Assembly: GCF_015355755.1 (NCBI RefSeq) | Contig: NZ_JACVEE010000002.1 | Location: 806,001-870,000, forward strand | Length of the DNA: 64,000 nt | Source of the DNA: Nocardia sp. XZ_19_385 | GTDB lineage: Bacteria; Actinomycetota; Actinomycetes; Mycobacteriales; Mycobacteriaceae | Direction of reading: 5' to 3' | In this document: positions 35,642 to 43,163 of the stretch, in pieces | Position numbering within the stretch: the first letter of the stretch is position 1 | How the letters are laid out: the number at the start of each line of letters is the position of its first letter | Notes under the pieces: model-generated | The model's input: the letters and a program-made list of their open reading frames with translations, nothing else | Told to the model about the DNA's origin: nothing | Databases searched by the model: none | Program-made: the position numbers and the translations under genes

Positions 35642-37237
35642 TCAGGGTTTGGGCAGCGGGGCCTGGTCAGCGGCGGTGATGGTGGCCTGACCGGTGCGCA
35701 GGTAGGTCATGACCGCGTCGTCGAGGACGGTGTTGCCCCGGCCGAAGGTGCCGTGGTCGCCGCCTTCGACGGTGACCAGCGCACCGTTCAGCGCCCGCGC
35801 CAGAGCGGGACCGCCTTCGTATTTGGTCAGGGCATCGTGGCGGCTCTGCAGCAGCAGTGGTTTGGTGCGCAGGTCGGCGCCGGTCAGCGCCACCGGTTTC
35901 GCGACCGGCTCCCAGGCCCCGCAGGCCGCGCCGGAACGGACCATATCGGCGCGCGCGTCCATGGCGTTGCCGCCGGTGGCGATGGTGCCGACCGCGGCGG
36001 CGAGGAGTTCGGGTTTACCGGGGACCGCGTTCTCGTTGCAGGTGATCGCCGCGAAAACGAAGCGTCCGGTGGGATTGGTGGCGGTGATCCCTTCCAGCGC
36101 CAGCAGGCGGGCGACGTTGGCCGGGTCGGTGCTGGCCTCGGACATGGCGCGGGCGAAGGTGGGCCAGAACGTCCGGGTGTAGGTGGCGACGGCGGTGGCG
36201 CCGACCATCGGGGTCTGCGCGGACGCACCGCCGGAAAGCAGTGTGCGGACCAGGTTTTGGACCTTGCCCGCCTGCTCCATCGTCAGATTGACGCCGTCGC
36301 GGGCGATTTCGGCGAGCGGCGCGGGCAGCTCACGCGGGAGGTCGGAGACGCCGGCGGGCGGCGGGGTGAGGTTGGCGTACCAGCCGCCGCCCTGCGCGGA
36401 AACCAGCCGCACCCAGTTCTCGTAGACCTGGAAAGGCGTGTCACCCAGGTGGTATTCGCTGTTGTGCTCGGCGATCCAGGTGAACAGGTCGTCGAGGCGC
36501 TGCTTGCCCGCGACCTGCTGCTGGGCGAATTCCTCGGTCCACACCCAGTCCGGATGCACGTTGGAGTCCAGGATCATTCGATCCACGCGTTGCGGGAACA
36601 GCGAGGCGTAGACCGCTCCGAGGTAGGTGCCGTAGGAGACGCCGAGATAGTTGATCTTCTCGATTCCCAGTGCGGCGCGCACGGATTCGAGGTCGCGGGC
36701 GGTGTTCTCGGTGGTGATGGTGTCGAGGTAACCGGGCTGCGCGGCATCGCAGGCCTTCTTGACCTCGTCCCGAGATCCACTGTTGAGCGAAACCTGTTCG
36801 CTCTCTGCGATTTCGCCCGCGCTCTGGCAGGTCAGCGGTGTGGCCCAGCGCAATCCGCGCGGCTGCACGGCGATCCGGTCGTAGTCGGTGGCCAGCGCGG
36901 CGGGCAGGGTGGTGACACGTTTGCCCCAGTAGTCCAGGGCGTCCGCGCCGGGACCGCCCGGGTTGGCGAAAATGACGCCGCGGCGGGCGCCGGTGGCCGC
37001 GATCCGGCTGACGGTCAGGTCGATCCGCGGGCTGCCGGGCTTCGAGTAATCCATCGGCACGCTGATCACGGCACACTGCACGCCACGATCGGCGGTCACC
37101 GAATCCGCTGGGCAGGCACCGAATTCGAGGCCGGGGGCAGCTTGCGCGGGGACGGTGACGAGCGCTGCACCGAGCAGACCGGCAGCGGCCATCAGGCCCA
37201 CTACCCGCGGGGTGAACCGCACCGCTGAATTCCGCAT
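35642..37237 (-). CDS. Secreted alpha/beta hydrolase, tripeptidyl aminopeptidase-like
   Basis: The 531-residue protein has a Sec signal peptide ending near VPAQA-AP and the alpha/beta-hydrolase plus TAP-like C-terminal domain of actinobacterial exported peptidases. Oxyanion segment NPGGPGADALDYWG, nucleophile GVSYG (Ser201), the Asp of QSRHDALT and His of GGDHGTFG form a complete triad. The motif usually read DPRG is QPRG here (125-128). ATG follows GGAGG. It may cleave short peptides or esters in the envelope; it is not an operon member. Confidence 0.88.
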   Translation of the reverse strand: MRNSAVRFTPRVVGLMAAAGLLGAALVTVPAQAAPGLEFGACPADSVTADRGVQCAVISVPMDYSKPGSPRIDLTVSRIAATGARRGVIFANPGGPGADALDYWGKRVTTLPAALATDYDRIAVQPRGLRWATPLTCQSAGEIAESEQVSLNSGSRDEVKKACDAAQPGYLDTITTENTARDLESVRAALGIEKINYLGVSYGTYLGAVYASLFPQRVDRMILDSNVHPDWVWTEEFAQQQVAGKQRLDDLFTWIAEHNSEYHLGDTPFQVYENWVRLVSAQGGGWYANLTPPPAGVSDLPRELPAPLAEIARDGVNLTMEQAGKVQNLVRTLLSGGASAQTPMVGATAVATYTRTFWPTFARAMSEASTDPANVARLLALEGITATNPTGRFVFAAITCNENAVPGKPELLAAAVGTIATGGNAMDARADMVRSGAACGAWEPVAKPVALTGADLRTKPLLLQSRHDALTKYEGGPALARALNGALVTVEGGDHGTFGRGNTVLDDAVMTYLRTGQATITAADQAPLPKP

Positions 37238-37408
37238 GATCTCGTACCTCCGCCGGACGGCCGCTGCCGATTGAGCGAATGGCGCGACCAAGAGCATTCT
37301 GCTCACCGGTGCGCCGGTAGACAAGTCAGGGCGGATCATTTCACACCTACGCCACCAATACGCGTTGCGAAGCATCGCGAATGGGCCGCTCCAGAGTAAC
37401 GTCGAACT

Positions 37409-37720
37409 ATGTCGACAGAGGTGCGCAACAACACCCACCTGGAACGCTTCGAGATCTCCGTCGACGGCACCCTCGCCGGCTGGGCCGAATACCAGGACAC
37501 CGCTTCCGAGCGCGCGTTCGTGAACACCGAAATCCAGCCGCAGTACGAGGGCCACGGCTACGCGAAGTCACTGGTCGATGTCGCGCTGCGCACCAGCAGA
37601 GCAGAGGGTTTCGGCATTCTGCCGATGTGCCCGATGGTGCGCAACTACGTGGAAACCCATCCCGAGTATGTCGCTTCCGTGCCCGCGTGGGCCCGGCCGC
37701 GCATGGGCCTGCCTCAGTAA
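37409..37720 (+). CDS. Small GNAT-like acetyltransferase (YjdJ type)
   Basis: This 103-residue protein is of the short GCN5-related type (COG2388). It has TEIQPQYEGHGYAKSLVDVAL as the acetyl-CoA site, LPMCPMVRNYVETHPEY and a compact fold. Substrate is unknown. A -10-like TAACGT (37397-37402) ends 6 nt before the ATG; there is no ribosome binding site. It overlaps the convergent acyltransferase gene by 7 nt. Confidence 0.88.
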   Translation: MSTEVRNNTHLERFEISVDGTLAGWAEYQDTASERAFVNTEIQPQYEGHGYAKSLVDVALRTSRAEGFGILPMCPMVRNYVETHPEYVASVPAWARPRMGLPQ

Positions 37721-38475
37721 TTCGCTACCGCACCGTCGAGCGCTTGCTGCAGGTCGGTGCGGACCCGCCGCGCGATTTCGGCAGGTTTGGCGGGCAGGTC
37801 GAAGATCGGGTTGCCGAAATAGAAGCTGGCCGACTTCGCCTCCTCCTTGGTCGGCTCGACCGTCGGATCCACGCGCGGCCCATAACTGAGCCCGAGACTG
37901 ATCAACACCGGTGCCGCGCCGAGCTTGTGCGACCGGAACGCGATGTGCCCCACCCCGCTTCCGACCGCCTGCACCTGCGCCGGGTCGACCTCGTTGCAGG
38001 TGCCCTCGGGGAAAATCGCCAGATGCTCGCCGCGCGCCAGCCGTTGCGCGCAGATATCCATCATCTGCTGCCCGGCGGCGTTGACCGCGCGCAAACCGTG
38101 GTCCTTGCCGCGGAATACCGGAATTCCGCCCATCATGTCGACTTTGCGCCGCTGCTCGGCTTCGAGGAAGAGTTCGTCCTTGGCGAGCACGCGCACCCTG
38201 CCGATGATCGGACGCAACGCGCTACGCCACGCCGCGGCCGCCACGGTATACGGATCGTTCTGCGAGAGATGGTTGATCGCGATCAGCATCGGGCGGCCCG
38301 ATTTCACCAGCGCCCGCACCTGGTCACGGGCGTGCGGCGCATAACTGATCCGCGGGTGATAGCGCCGGCCGAGTAGGGCGTACGCCGCCATGGCTTTCAG
38401 CCGATTCTGCCGATGGTGCAGATAGAAGTCATAAACAGCATCGCTATTTTCCAGAATGACCTCAGGCGGTTCCAT
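37714..38475 (-). CDS. 1-acylglycerol-3-phosphate acyltransferase-like (PlsC family)
   Basis: The 253-residue protein has the PlsC motifs INHLSQND (HX4D), FRGKDHG and FPEGTCN, which bind acyl donor and glycerophosphate. It probably acylates a lysophospholipid or related acceptor at the membrane. Start ATG: TAGAGT on the minus strand (38482-38487) ends 6 nt upstream, so the transcript may be leaderless. It is divergent from the YqgE gene. Confidence 0.87.
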   Translation of the reverse strand: MEPPEVILENSDAVYDFYLHHRQNRLKAMAAYALLGRRYHPRISYAPHARDQVRALVKSGRPMLIAINHLSQNDPYTVAAAAWRSALRPIIGRVRVLAKDELFLEAEQRRKVDMMGGIPVFRGKDHGLRAVNAAGQQMMDICAQRLARGEHLAIFPEGTCNEVDPAQVQAVGSGVGHIAFRSHKLGAAPVLISLGLSYGPRVDPTVEPTKEEAKSASFYFGNPIFDLPAKPAEIARRVRTDLQQALDGAVANY

Positions 38476-38553
38476 AGGGCGACTCTACTGGCGACCGAAA
38501 CGCCGGGGCTCCAGACCAGTGCGGATCGGGGTGACAGCTGCGAGAATGTGCGG

Positions 38554-39195
38554 GTGGCACGCGGAGACGATCCGGACGAGCGGAGAACGCACGGCGGCGG
38601 TGACCGCCGCCGGCGCGATTTCCGGCACAGCGAGCAATTGGTACGGGCGGGCACCCTGTTGGTGTCCGCGACCGACCTGGTCGAGCCCACCTTCCGGCGC
38701 ACCGTCGTGTACATCATCGAGCACAACGACGGCGGCAGTCTGGGTGTGGTGCTGAATCGGCCGAGCGAGACCGCGGTGCGTGATGTCCTGCCACATTGGG
38801 CCGCCACCACCGCCGCACCGCACAACCTGTTCATCGGCGGGCCGGTGAAACGCGATGCCGCACTATGTCTCGGCACGCTCAGAGTCGGGGCGTCCATCGC
38901 GGGGGTGGCGGGCTTACGCCGCGTCGACGGGCGGGTGGTGCTCGTCGATCTCGATTCCGATCCGCGTCTCGTCGCGCCCCTGCTGGAAGGCGTACGGATT
39001 TTCGCGGGCTACGCGGGCTGGACTTTCGGGCAGCTGGAGGGCGAGCTACAGAACAACGATTGGATCGTGTTATCCGCCTTGCCTTCTGATCCGATCAGCA
39101 CCGGCCGCCCCGACCTGTGGGCACACGTGCTGCGTCGCCAGCCGCTGCCCTTGGCGCTGCTGGCGACGCATCCGATCGAGCTGGAACGTAATTAG
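38554..39195 (+). CDS. YqgE/AlgH family protein (UPF0301)
   Basis: The 213-residue protein has the YqgE/AlgH sequence: GTLLVSATDLVEPTFRRTVVYI near residue 30, GVVLNRPSE, LFIGGPVKRDAALCL and AGYAGWTFGQLEGEL. The family is widespread and its role is unclear. The GTG at 38554 is supported by GAGAAT ending 6 nt upstream, the leaderless pattern. Rv0038, near leuS in M. tuberculosis, is the counterpart by sequence and region. It overlaps the convergent permease by 4 nt. Confidence 0.88.
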   Translation: MARGDDPDERRTHGGGDRRRRDFRHSEQLVRAGTLLVSATDLVEPTFRRTVVYIIEHNDGGSLGVVLNRPSETAVRDVLPHWAATTAAPHNLFIGGPVKRDAALCLGTLRVGASIAGVAGLRRVDGRVVLVDLDSDPRLVAPLLEGVRIFAGYAGWTFGQLEGELQNNDWIVLSALPSDPISTGRPDLWAHVLRRQPLPLALLATHPIELERN

Positions 39196-39998
39196 CGACC
39201 CTGCTTGCGGAACACCGACTTCGACCAGAAGTAGCCGACGGCGGCGATCACCACGCACCAGACGATCGAGATGATGCCGCTGCTGCCGATCTCGCTGCCC
39301 ATCAGTAGACCGCGGACCGTCTCGGTGAACGGGGTGAACGGCTGGTACTCGGCGAACTGCCGCAGGCCGACCGGCATCGTGTCGGTGGGCACCAGGCCGC
39401 TACCGATGAAAGGCAGCATGATGATCGGGAACGGCATATTGCTGGCGCCTTCGGGATTCGGCGCGAGCAGGCCGAGCGCGACCGACAGCCAGCTGAGCGC
39501 GAACACGATCAGGCCGATCAGGCCCACCGCGGCCACCCACTCCACCGGGTTCGCGTCGGGGCGGAATCCGGCGATGAAGGCCACGCCGAGCATGGCCCCG
39601 AGGCCGAGGATCGACTGGATGATCGTGCCCATCACATGCCCGGTCAGCACCGACGACGGTGAAATCGCCATGGTGCGGAACCGATTCACGATGCCCTTGG
39701 TGGTATCGGTGTTCACCGATACCGCGACCGAGGCGGTCAGGTAGGCCGGCAGCAGGAGCAGCATGCCGGGCGTCAGGTAGTCGATGTAGTTGCCGCCGCC
39801 GGTACCGACCTCCAGCGCCCCGCCCATGACGAAGTTGAACACCAGCAGCAGCACGATCGGCATGAAGATGACGGCGAACGTCATCGACGGATAGGCCTTG
39901 GCGTGCATCAGATTCCGGCGCAGCATGGTCATCGAATCGGCGAACGCCGTGGACCGTGCGGTGCTCCGGCGCGCGACCGGCGCGGTGATCGTGGTCAT
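39192..39998 (-). CDS. DrrB-type ABC-2 permease
   Basis: The 268-residue protein has six membrane helices and the DrrB pattern: FMPIVLLLVFNFVMGGAL, SVNTDTTKGIVNRFRTM, and LMGSEIGSSG before the last helix. It forms the transmembrane half of a daunorubicin-like exporter with the upstream ATPase, whose stop it overlaps by 4 nt. Confidence 0.92.
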   Translation of the reverse strand: MTTITAPVARRSTARSTAFADSMTMLRRNLMHAKAYPSMTFAVIFMPIVLLLVFNFVMGGALEVGTGGGNYIDYLTPGMLLLLPAYLTASVAVSVNTDTTKGIVNRFRTMAISPSSVLTGHVMGTIIQSILGLGAMLGVAFIAGFRPDANPVEWVAAVGLIGLIVFALSWLSVALGLLAPNPEGASNMPFPIIMLPFIGSGLVPTDTMPVGLRQFAEYQPFTPFTETVRGLLMGSEIGSSGIISIVWCVVIAAVGYFWSKSVFRKQGR

Positions 39999-40969
39999 CG
40001 CACAGTCTCCTTTTCAACAGTGGAATGTCCGGTGAGAGTGAGGAATACGTCGTCGAGGGTGGGCGTCTGCACGGCCAGGCCCTCGACCTCGATCTGCTCA
40101 TAGTCGAGGCGATCCAGTACGGCGCGCAGCGATTTCACGCCACCGTCGCTGGGCACGGCCAGGATGAAGTCCTCGGTGTCGTCGTCGAGATCCGGGGCGC
40201 TGGTACCGAGAGCCGCGGCGGCCGCGGCCAGTGCGTTCCGGTCGGCGAACTCGAGGCGGACATGGCCGCCGGGCACGAGCCGCTTCAGTTCTGCCGCAGT
40301 GCCTTCCGCGACGATGTGCCCGTGGTCTAGGACCGCGATGCGGTCGGCCAGCTGATCGGCCTCCTCCAGGTACTGGGTGGTGAGGAAGACCGTCACGCTG
40401 TAGTCGTCGACGAGACCGCGGATGATCTCCCACATGGACCGGCGACTCCGCGGGTCCAGGCCGGTGGTCGGTTCGTCGAGGAAGATGATGCGCGGGTCGC
40501 CGACCAGGGTCATGGCCAGATCGAGGCGCCGGGTCATACCGCCCGAGTAGGTGGACGCGGGCTTGTCGGCCGCTTCGACCAGGTCGAACCGTTCCAGCAA
40601 CTCGGCGGCCAGTTTGCGAGTTTCCTTGCGCGGCAGATGGTGCAGATCTCCCATCAGCATCAGGTTCTGCCGTCCGGTGAGCAATTCGTCGACGGCCGCG
40701 AACTGGCCGGTGACGCCGATCGCCTCGCGGATCGCGTGGTCTTCGTGGTCCAGGTCGTGCCCGGCGACCCGGACCTCGCCGGCGTCGCGGGCGATCAGAG
40801 TGCTCAGGATCTGCACGGTGGTGGTCTTGCCGGCGCCGTTCGGGCCGAGCAGCGAGTAGATGGTGCCCTCGGGGACGACGATGTCGATCCCGTCGAGAAC
40901 CACCTTGTCGCCGTAGGACTTTCGCAGGCCCTGCGCGGAAATCGCAGGCAAGCGATGACCGTTCGTCAT
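39995..40969 (-). CDS. DrrA-type ABC exporter ATP-binding protein
   Basis: The 324-residue ATPase has Walker A GPNGAGKTTT, signature YSGGMTRRLD, Walker B IIFLDEPTTGLD and the DrrA-type switch Q (TTQYLEEADQLAD) in place of His. The C-terminal region with DRNALAAAAAALG and TPTLDDVFLTLTG is typical of the drug-resistance subfamily. Start ATG follows AAAGGA. The EXLDI gene lies upstream in the same direction with a hairpin between. Substrate is unknown. Confidence 0.94.
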   Translation of the reverse strand: MTNGHRLPAISAQGLRKSYGDKVVLDGIDIVVPEGTIYSLLGPNGAGKTTTVQILSTLIARDAGEVRVAGHDLDHEDHAIREAIGVTGQFAAVDELLTGRQNLMLMGDLHHLPRKETRKLAAELLERFDLVEAADKPASTYSGGMTRRLDLAMTLVGDPRIIFLDEPTTGLDPRSRRSMWEIIRGLVDDYSVTVFLTTQYLEEADQLADRIAVLDHGHIVAEGTAAELKRLVPGGHVRLEFADRNALAAAAAALGTSAPDLDDDTEDFILAVPSDGGVKSLRAVLDRLDYEQIEVEGLAVQTPTLDDVFLTLTGHSTVEKETVR

Positions 40970-41023
40970 GGGTGTTCCTTTCCGAATTATTCATTAGTAC
41001 ATGCGAATGCGCGCATGCTTTAG

Positions 41024-41050
41024 CCGCACCGCTCCCGTCCAGCGGTGCGG
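41024..41050. terminator. Hairpin between EXLDI and DrrA genes
   Basis: A 10-bp perfect stem (41024-41033 with 41041-41050) with a 7-nt loop lies about 27 bp past the EXLDI stop. On the plus strand it is followed by TGTTTTCGTTTT; on the minus strand it lacks a T run. It may reduce read-through from EXLDI into the exporter genes. Confidence 0.55.
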
Positions 41051-41076
41051 TGTTTTCGTTTTCGGTGGCCGGAGCC

Positions 41077-41601
41077 TTAGATGTCGAGTTCCTCGATCGG
41101 CGGGCGTTCCGCGATGTCGACCACCCGGCTGTACAGCTTGTCCGGGAGGTACTCCTTCAACTCTTCGATCGAATCGACGATCACCAGTTTGAAGTCGCCC
41201 CAGTCCGGATCGCCGACGCCGAGCGTGCGGCGCCAGTTGGTGAGGTCCTTGATCCAGTTGCCGGATTCGCCGCCCGCCGGATACTCGGACCAGTCAGCGA
41301 TGTGCGCGTGCATCACGAATTTGCCCTTGCGGCTGCGATACACCCGATAATGACTCTGCAGGTTCTCGACCCAGTCCCGCGTTTCCCCGAGCAGCGCGCC
41401 GGAGAACCGGACCTGCCGGACCCCGCCGTGGCCGACCTCGAGCACTACTTCCTCGTAGCCCTCTTGCCGGCCCTCTTCGAGTTCGATGAACCGGCGCAGC
41501 GCCGTGGTCACTGCGCCCGACAGATTGCCACCGACCAATTCCTGCGCCCGTGCGAACAGCGGCAGGTCATCGTCGGAAACGTAGATAGTCTTGTTGGGCA
41601 T
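41077..41601 (-). CDS. EXLDI-family protein
   Basis: The 174-residue protein ends in the EELDI pentapeptide that names the EXLDI family and starts with NKTIYVSDDDLPLFARAQEL, which looks like a small CopG/ribbon-helix-helix-type region (residues 3-40). The middle is beta-rich (VVLEVGHGGVRQVRF, DWVENLQSHYRVYRSRKGKF). The function is unknown; family members can lie near DrrAB-type exporters, as here. There is no ribosome binding site; TTGCAT-17-TATAGT ends 7 nt before ATG, so the mRNA is probably leaderless. Confidence 0.88.
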   Translation of the reverse strand: MPNKTIYVSDDDLPLFARAQELVGGNLSGAVTTALRRFIELEEGRQEGYEEVVLEVGHGGVRQVRFSGALLGETRDWVENLQSHYRVYRSRKGKFVMHAHIADWSEYPAGGESGNWIKDLTNWRRTLGVGDPDWGDFKLVIVDSIEELKEYLPDKLYSRVVDIAERPPIEELDI

Positions 41602-41608
41602 GAGAACT

Positions 41609-41637
41609 ACTATACGTAGATGTATACGTACATGCAA
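41609..41637 (-). promoter_or_regulatory. Leaderless promoter of the EXLDI gene with repeated TATACGTA
   Basis: On the minus strand, TTGCAT (41632-41637), a 17-nt spacer and TATAGT (41609-41614) make a near-consensus promoter, with 7 nt to the ATG. TATACGTA occurs twice (41611-41618, 41623-41630), 12 bp apart, across the spacer and -10 box, so a repressor bound there would block the gene. Confidence 0.7.
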
Positions 41638-41658
41638 GCGCTAGCCGAGACGAGGCCA

Positions 41659-41949
41659 TCAGCAGCCTCCACCACCACCGCCACAGCCTCCGCCGCCACC
41701 ACCACAGCTGCTTCCACCGCCGCCGCAGCTGCTTCCGCCACCGCCGGAATCGGAGAAGAAGAAGCCGCCGCTGCTACCGCTTGCCGCGCCCCAGGAACCC
41801 GAGCGCTGGCGGCGGCTACCGGCGCGCGCGGCGGCGGAGAACAGCAGGATGGCCACGATCAGGCAGATCAGTCCGCTGATCGGGTGCCCGCCGACGAAGG
41901 CGAAGAACGAGGCGAAGCCGAAGAGAACTCCGAAGATCGAGAACGTCAT
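41659..41949 (-). CDS. Small membrane protein with Cys/Gly-rich tail
   Basis: The 96-residue protein has two membrane helices (about 3-20 and 24-42) and a tail from residue 50 that is almost wholly Gly, Ser and Cys, with CGGGG units repeated four or more times and a terminal Cys. I recognise no domain. The ATG follows GGGGAGGAAATA. It lies 116 bp downstream of the next membrane gene in the same direction. The tail could bind metal or form disulphides; this is inference. Confidence 0.75.
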   Translation of the reverse strand: MTFSIFGVLFGFASFFAFVGGHPISGLICLIVAILLFSAAARAGSRRQRSGSWGAASGSSGGFFFSDSGGGGSSCGGGGSSCGGGGGGCGGGGGGC

Positions 41950-42065
41950 TATTTCCTCCCCGAGAGAAAGGGCCTCCCCCAGAAGGCCGTTGCCGCCACG
42001 CTACGGGACGGCCCCCCGCGCATGCACTACCTTTTGGTCATTGTTGCTAAAACTTCATCCGGCGC

Positions 42066-42599
42066 TCAGTCACTGCTCGAACTGGAGCTGCCGCCACCAC
42101 AGCTGCTGGAGCTGGAGCTGGAACTAGAACTGCTGCTGGAACTATCGCTGTAGCTACTACTCGAGCTGCCGCCGCCGTAGCTCGAGCCGCCGCCGCACCC
42201 GCTGTCGCCGCCGTAGTAGTAGGACTCACCGCCGTAACCGCCTGCGCTCCACGGGTCCGAATATCCGCCGCCCCCGTGATATCCGTAGCCACGGTGATAT
42301 CCGTAGCCACCGGACCGTCCGCGCGACCGTCGGCTGCGACCACGGCGAGGCGGCGGGCGGTGATACGGCGGGCGGTGATACGACGGTGGCCCGGTGCGGC
42401 CGATGGCCTCGGCGAGGACCCGCATCAGCACCACGACAGCTGCGCACATCAGACCGAATACCAGATAGGTCAGTGCGGTTCCAGGCTCCCAGGTAATGAG
42501 AGCCACGAAGACAATCAGGAACGAGATAATCGCCACGAACGCTGCGAGCACCGCAATGAGCGTCAGCGCTACACCGGCCAAACCTCTGACTGCGCGCAT
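42066..42599 (-). CDS. Two-helix membrane protein with Tyr/Gly and Ser-rich tail
   Basis: The 177-residue protein has two membrane helices (about 8-36 and 43-64), then a basic, Tyr- and Gly-rich stretch (residues 70-130) and a tail of long serine runs with two Cys. AAGGAGGTGG precedes the ATG. No family is recognised. Composition changes sharply at residue 68, so the tail may be disordered. The next gene downstream also has a low-complexity Cys-containing tail, suggesting related function. Confidence 0.75.
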   Translation of the reverse strand: MRAVRGLAGVALTLIAVLAAFVAIISFLIVFVALITWEPGTALTYLVFGLMCAAVVVLMRVLAEAIGRTGPPSYHRPPYHRPPPRRGRSRRSRGRSGGYGYHRGYGYHGGGGYSDPWSAGGYGGESYYYGGDSGCGGGSSYGGGSSSSSYSDSSSSSSSSSSSSSSCGGGSSSSSSD

Positions 42600-42687
42600 T
42601 GGCCACCTCCTTGCTACCCGGCCTCCGAACGGAGGCTGTGAGGTGAAGGTAGGCAGGCAGGCCTATCGGCCGCTGAAGAAAATCTTG

Positions 42688-43089
42688 TCAGTTCGACGGT
42701 GCGCAGGTATCGCGCAGCGAGCACGAACCGCACGACGAACCACAGCCGGACTGCACCGGAACCAGGCTCGCGATCGCCTTGTCGGCGGCGATGGCGCCGC
42801 CACCGAGGGTGAACAGGGCGACGGCCGCGCTGACCAGGGCGACGATCAGACCGACCACGACACCGGCCTGGGACGCGATCAGACCACCGGCGAACAACAG
42901 CGCACCGGCCGCCACCGAGGTGGGCGCGGCAACGCGGTTCGCGATGCGGAAGGTCTCATCGGTGCTGAGGGCGGACTCGGTGTGCACGCCGACGAAGCGG
43001 TTGCGGGGCAGCCGGCCGGTCAGTCCGAGCACGCCGGTTGCGATGGCGACGAGGGCCAGCACGAACAGGGCGAGAGCTACGACGAACAC
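42688..43089 (-). CDS. SdpI-family membrane protein with Cys-rich C-terminus
   Basis: The 133-residue protein has three to four membrane helices and the SdpI-like stretch [17 protein letters not shown] followed by IANRVAAP. It ends in a Cys-rich tail ([14 protein letters not shown]). SdpI itself protects Bacillus from SdpC toxin; most relatives are uncharacterised. A GTG at 43089 is preferred: TACCCT on the minus strand (43096-43101) ends 6 nt upstream. It is divergent from leuS, like Rv0039c in M. tuberculosis. Confidence 0.75.
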   Translation of the reverse strand: MFVVALALFVLALVAIATGVLGLTGRLPRNRFVGVHTESALSTDETFRIANRVAAPTSVAAGALLFAGGLIASQAGVVVGLIVALVSAAVALFTLGGGAIAADKAIASLVPVQSGCGSSCGSCSLRDTCAPSN

Positions 43090-43095
43090 CCGGCC

Positions 43096-43156
43096 AGGGT
43101 ATCGCACGTCGTCGCCGGACCTGTTTTTCGGTCCTGCGCGCCGCAGGCTCTACCCT
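43096..43156. promoter_or_regulatory. Back-to-back -10 boxes for SdpI-like gene and leuS
   Basis: TACCCT appears on the minus strand at 43096-43101 (6 nt before the SdpI-like GTG) and on the plus strand at 43151-43156 (7 nt before the leuS ATG at 43164). Both fit leaderless promoters. -35 elements are weak. Confidence 0.6.
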
Positions 43157-43163
43157 GATGGGC

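Noticed and set aside
42066..42180. Serine-run tail as a frameshifted 3' end
   Set aside because: The codons are mixed TCC/AGC/AGT rather than a slipped short repeat, and the adjacent protein has a similar low-complexity tail.
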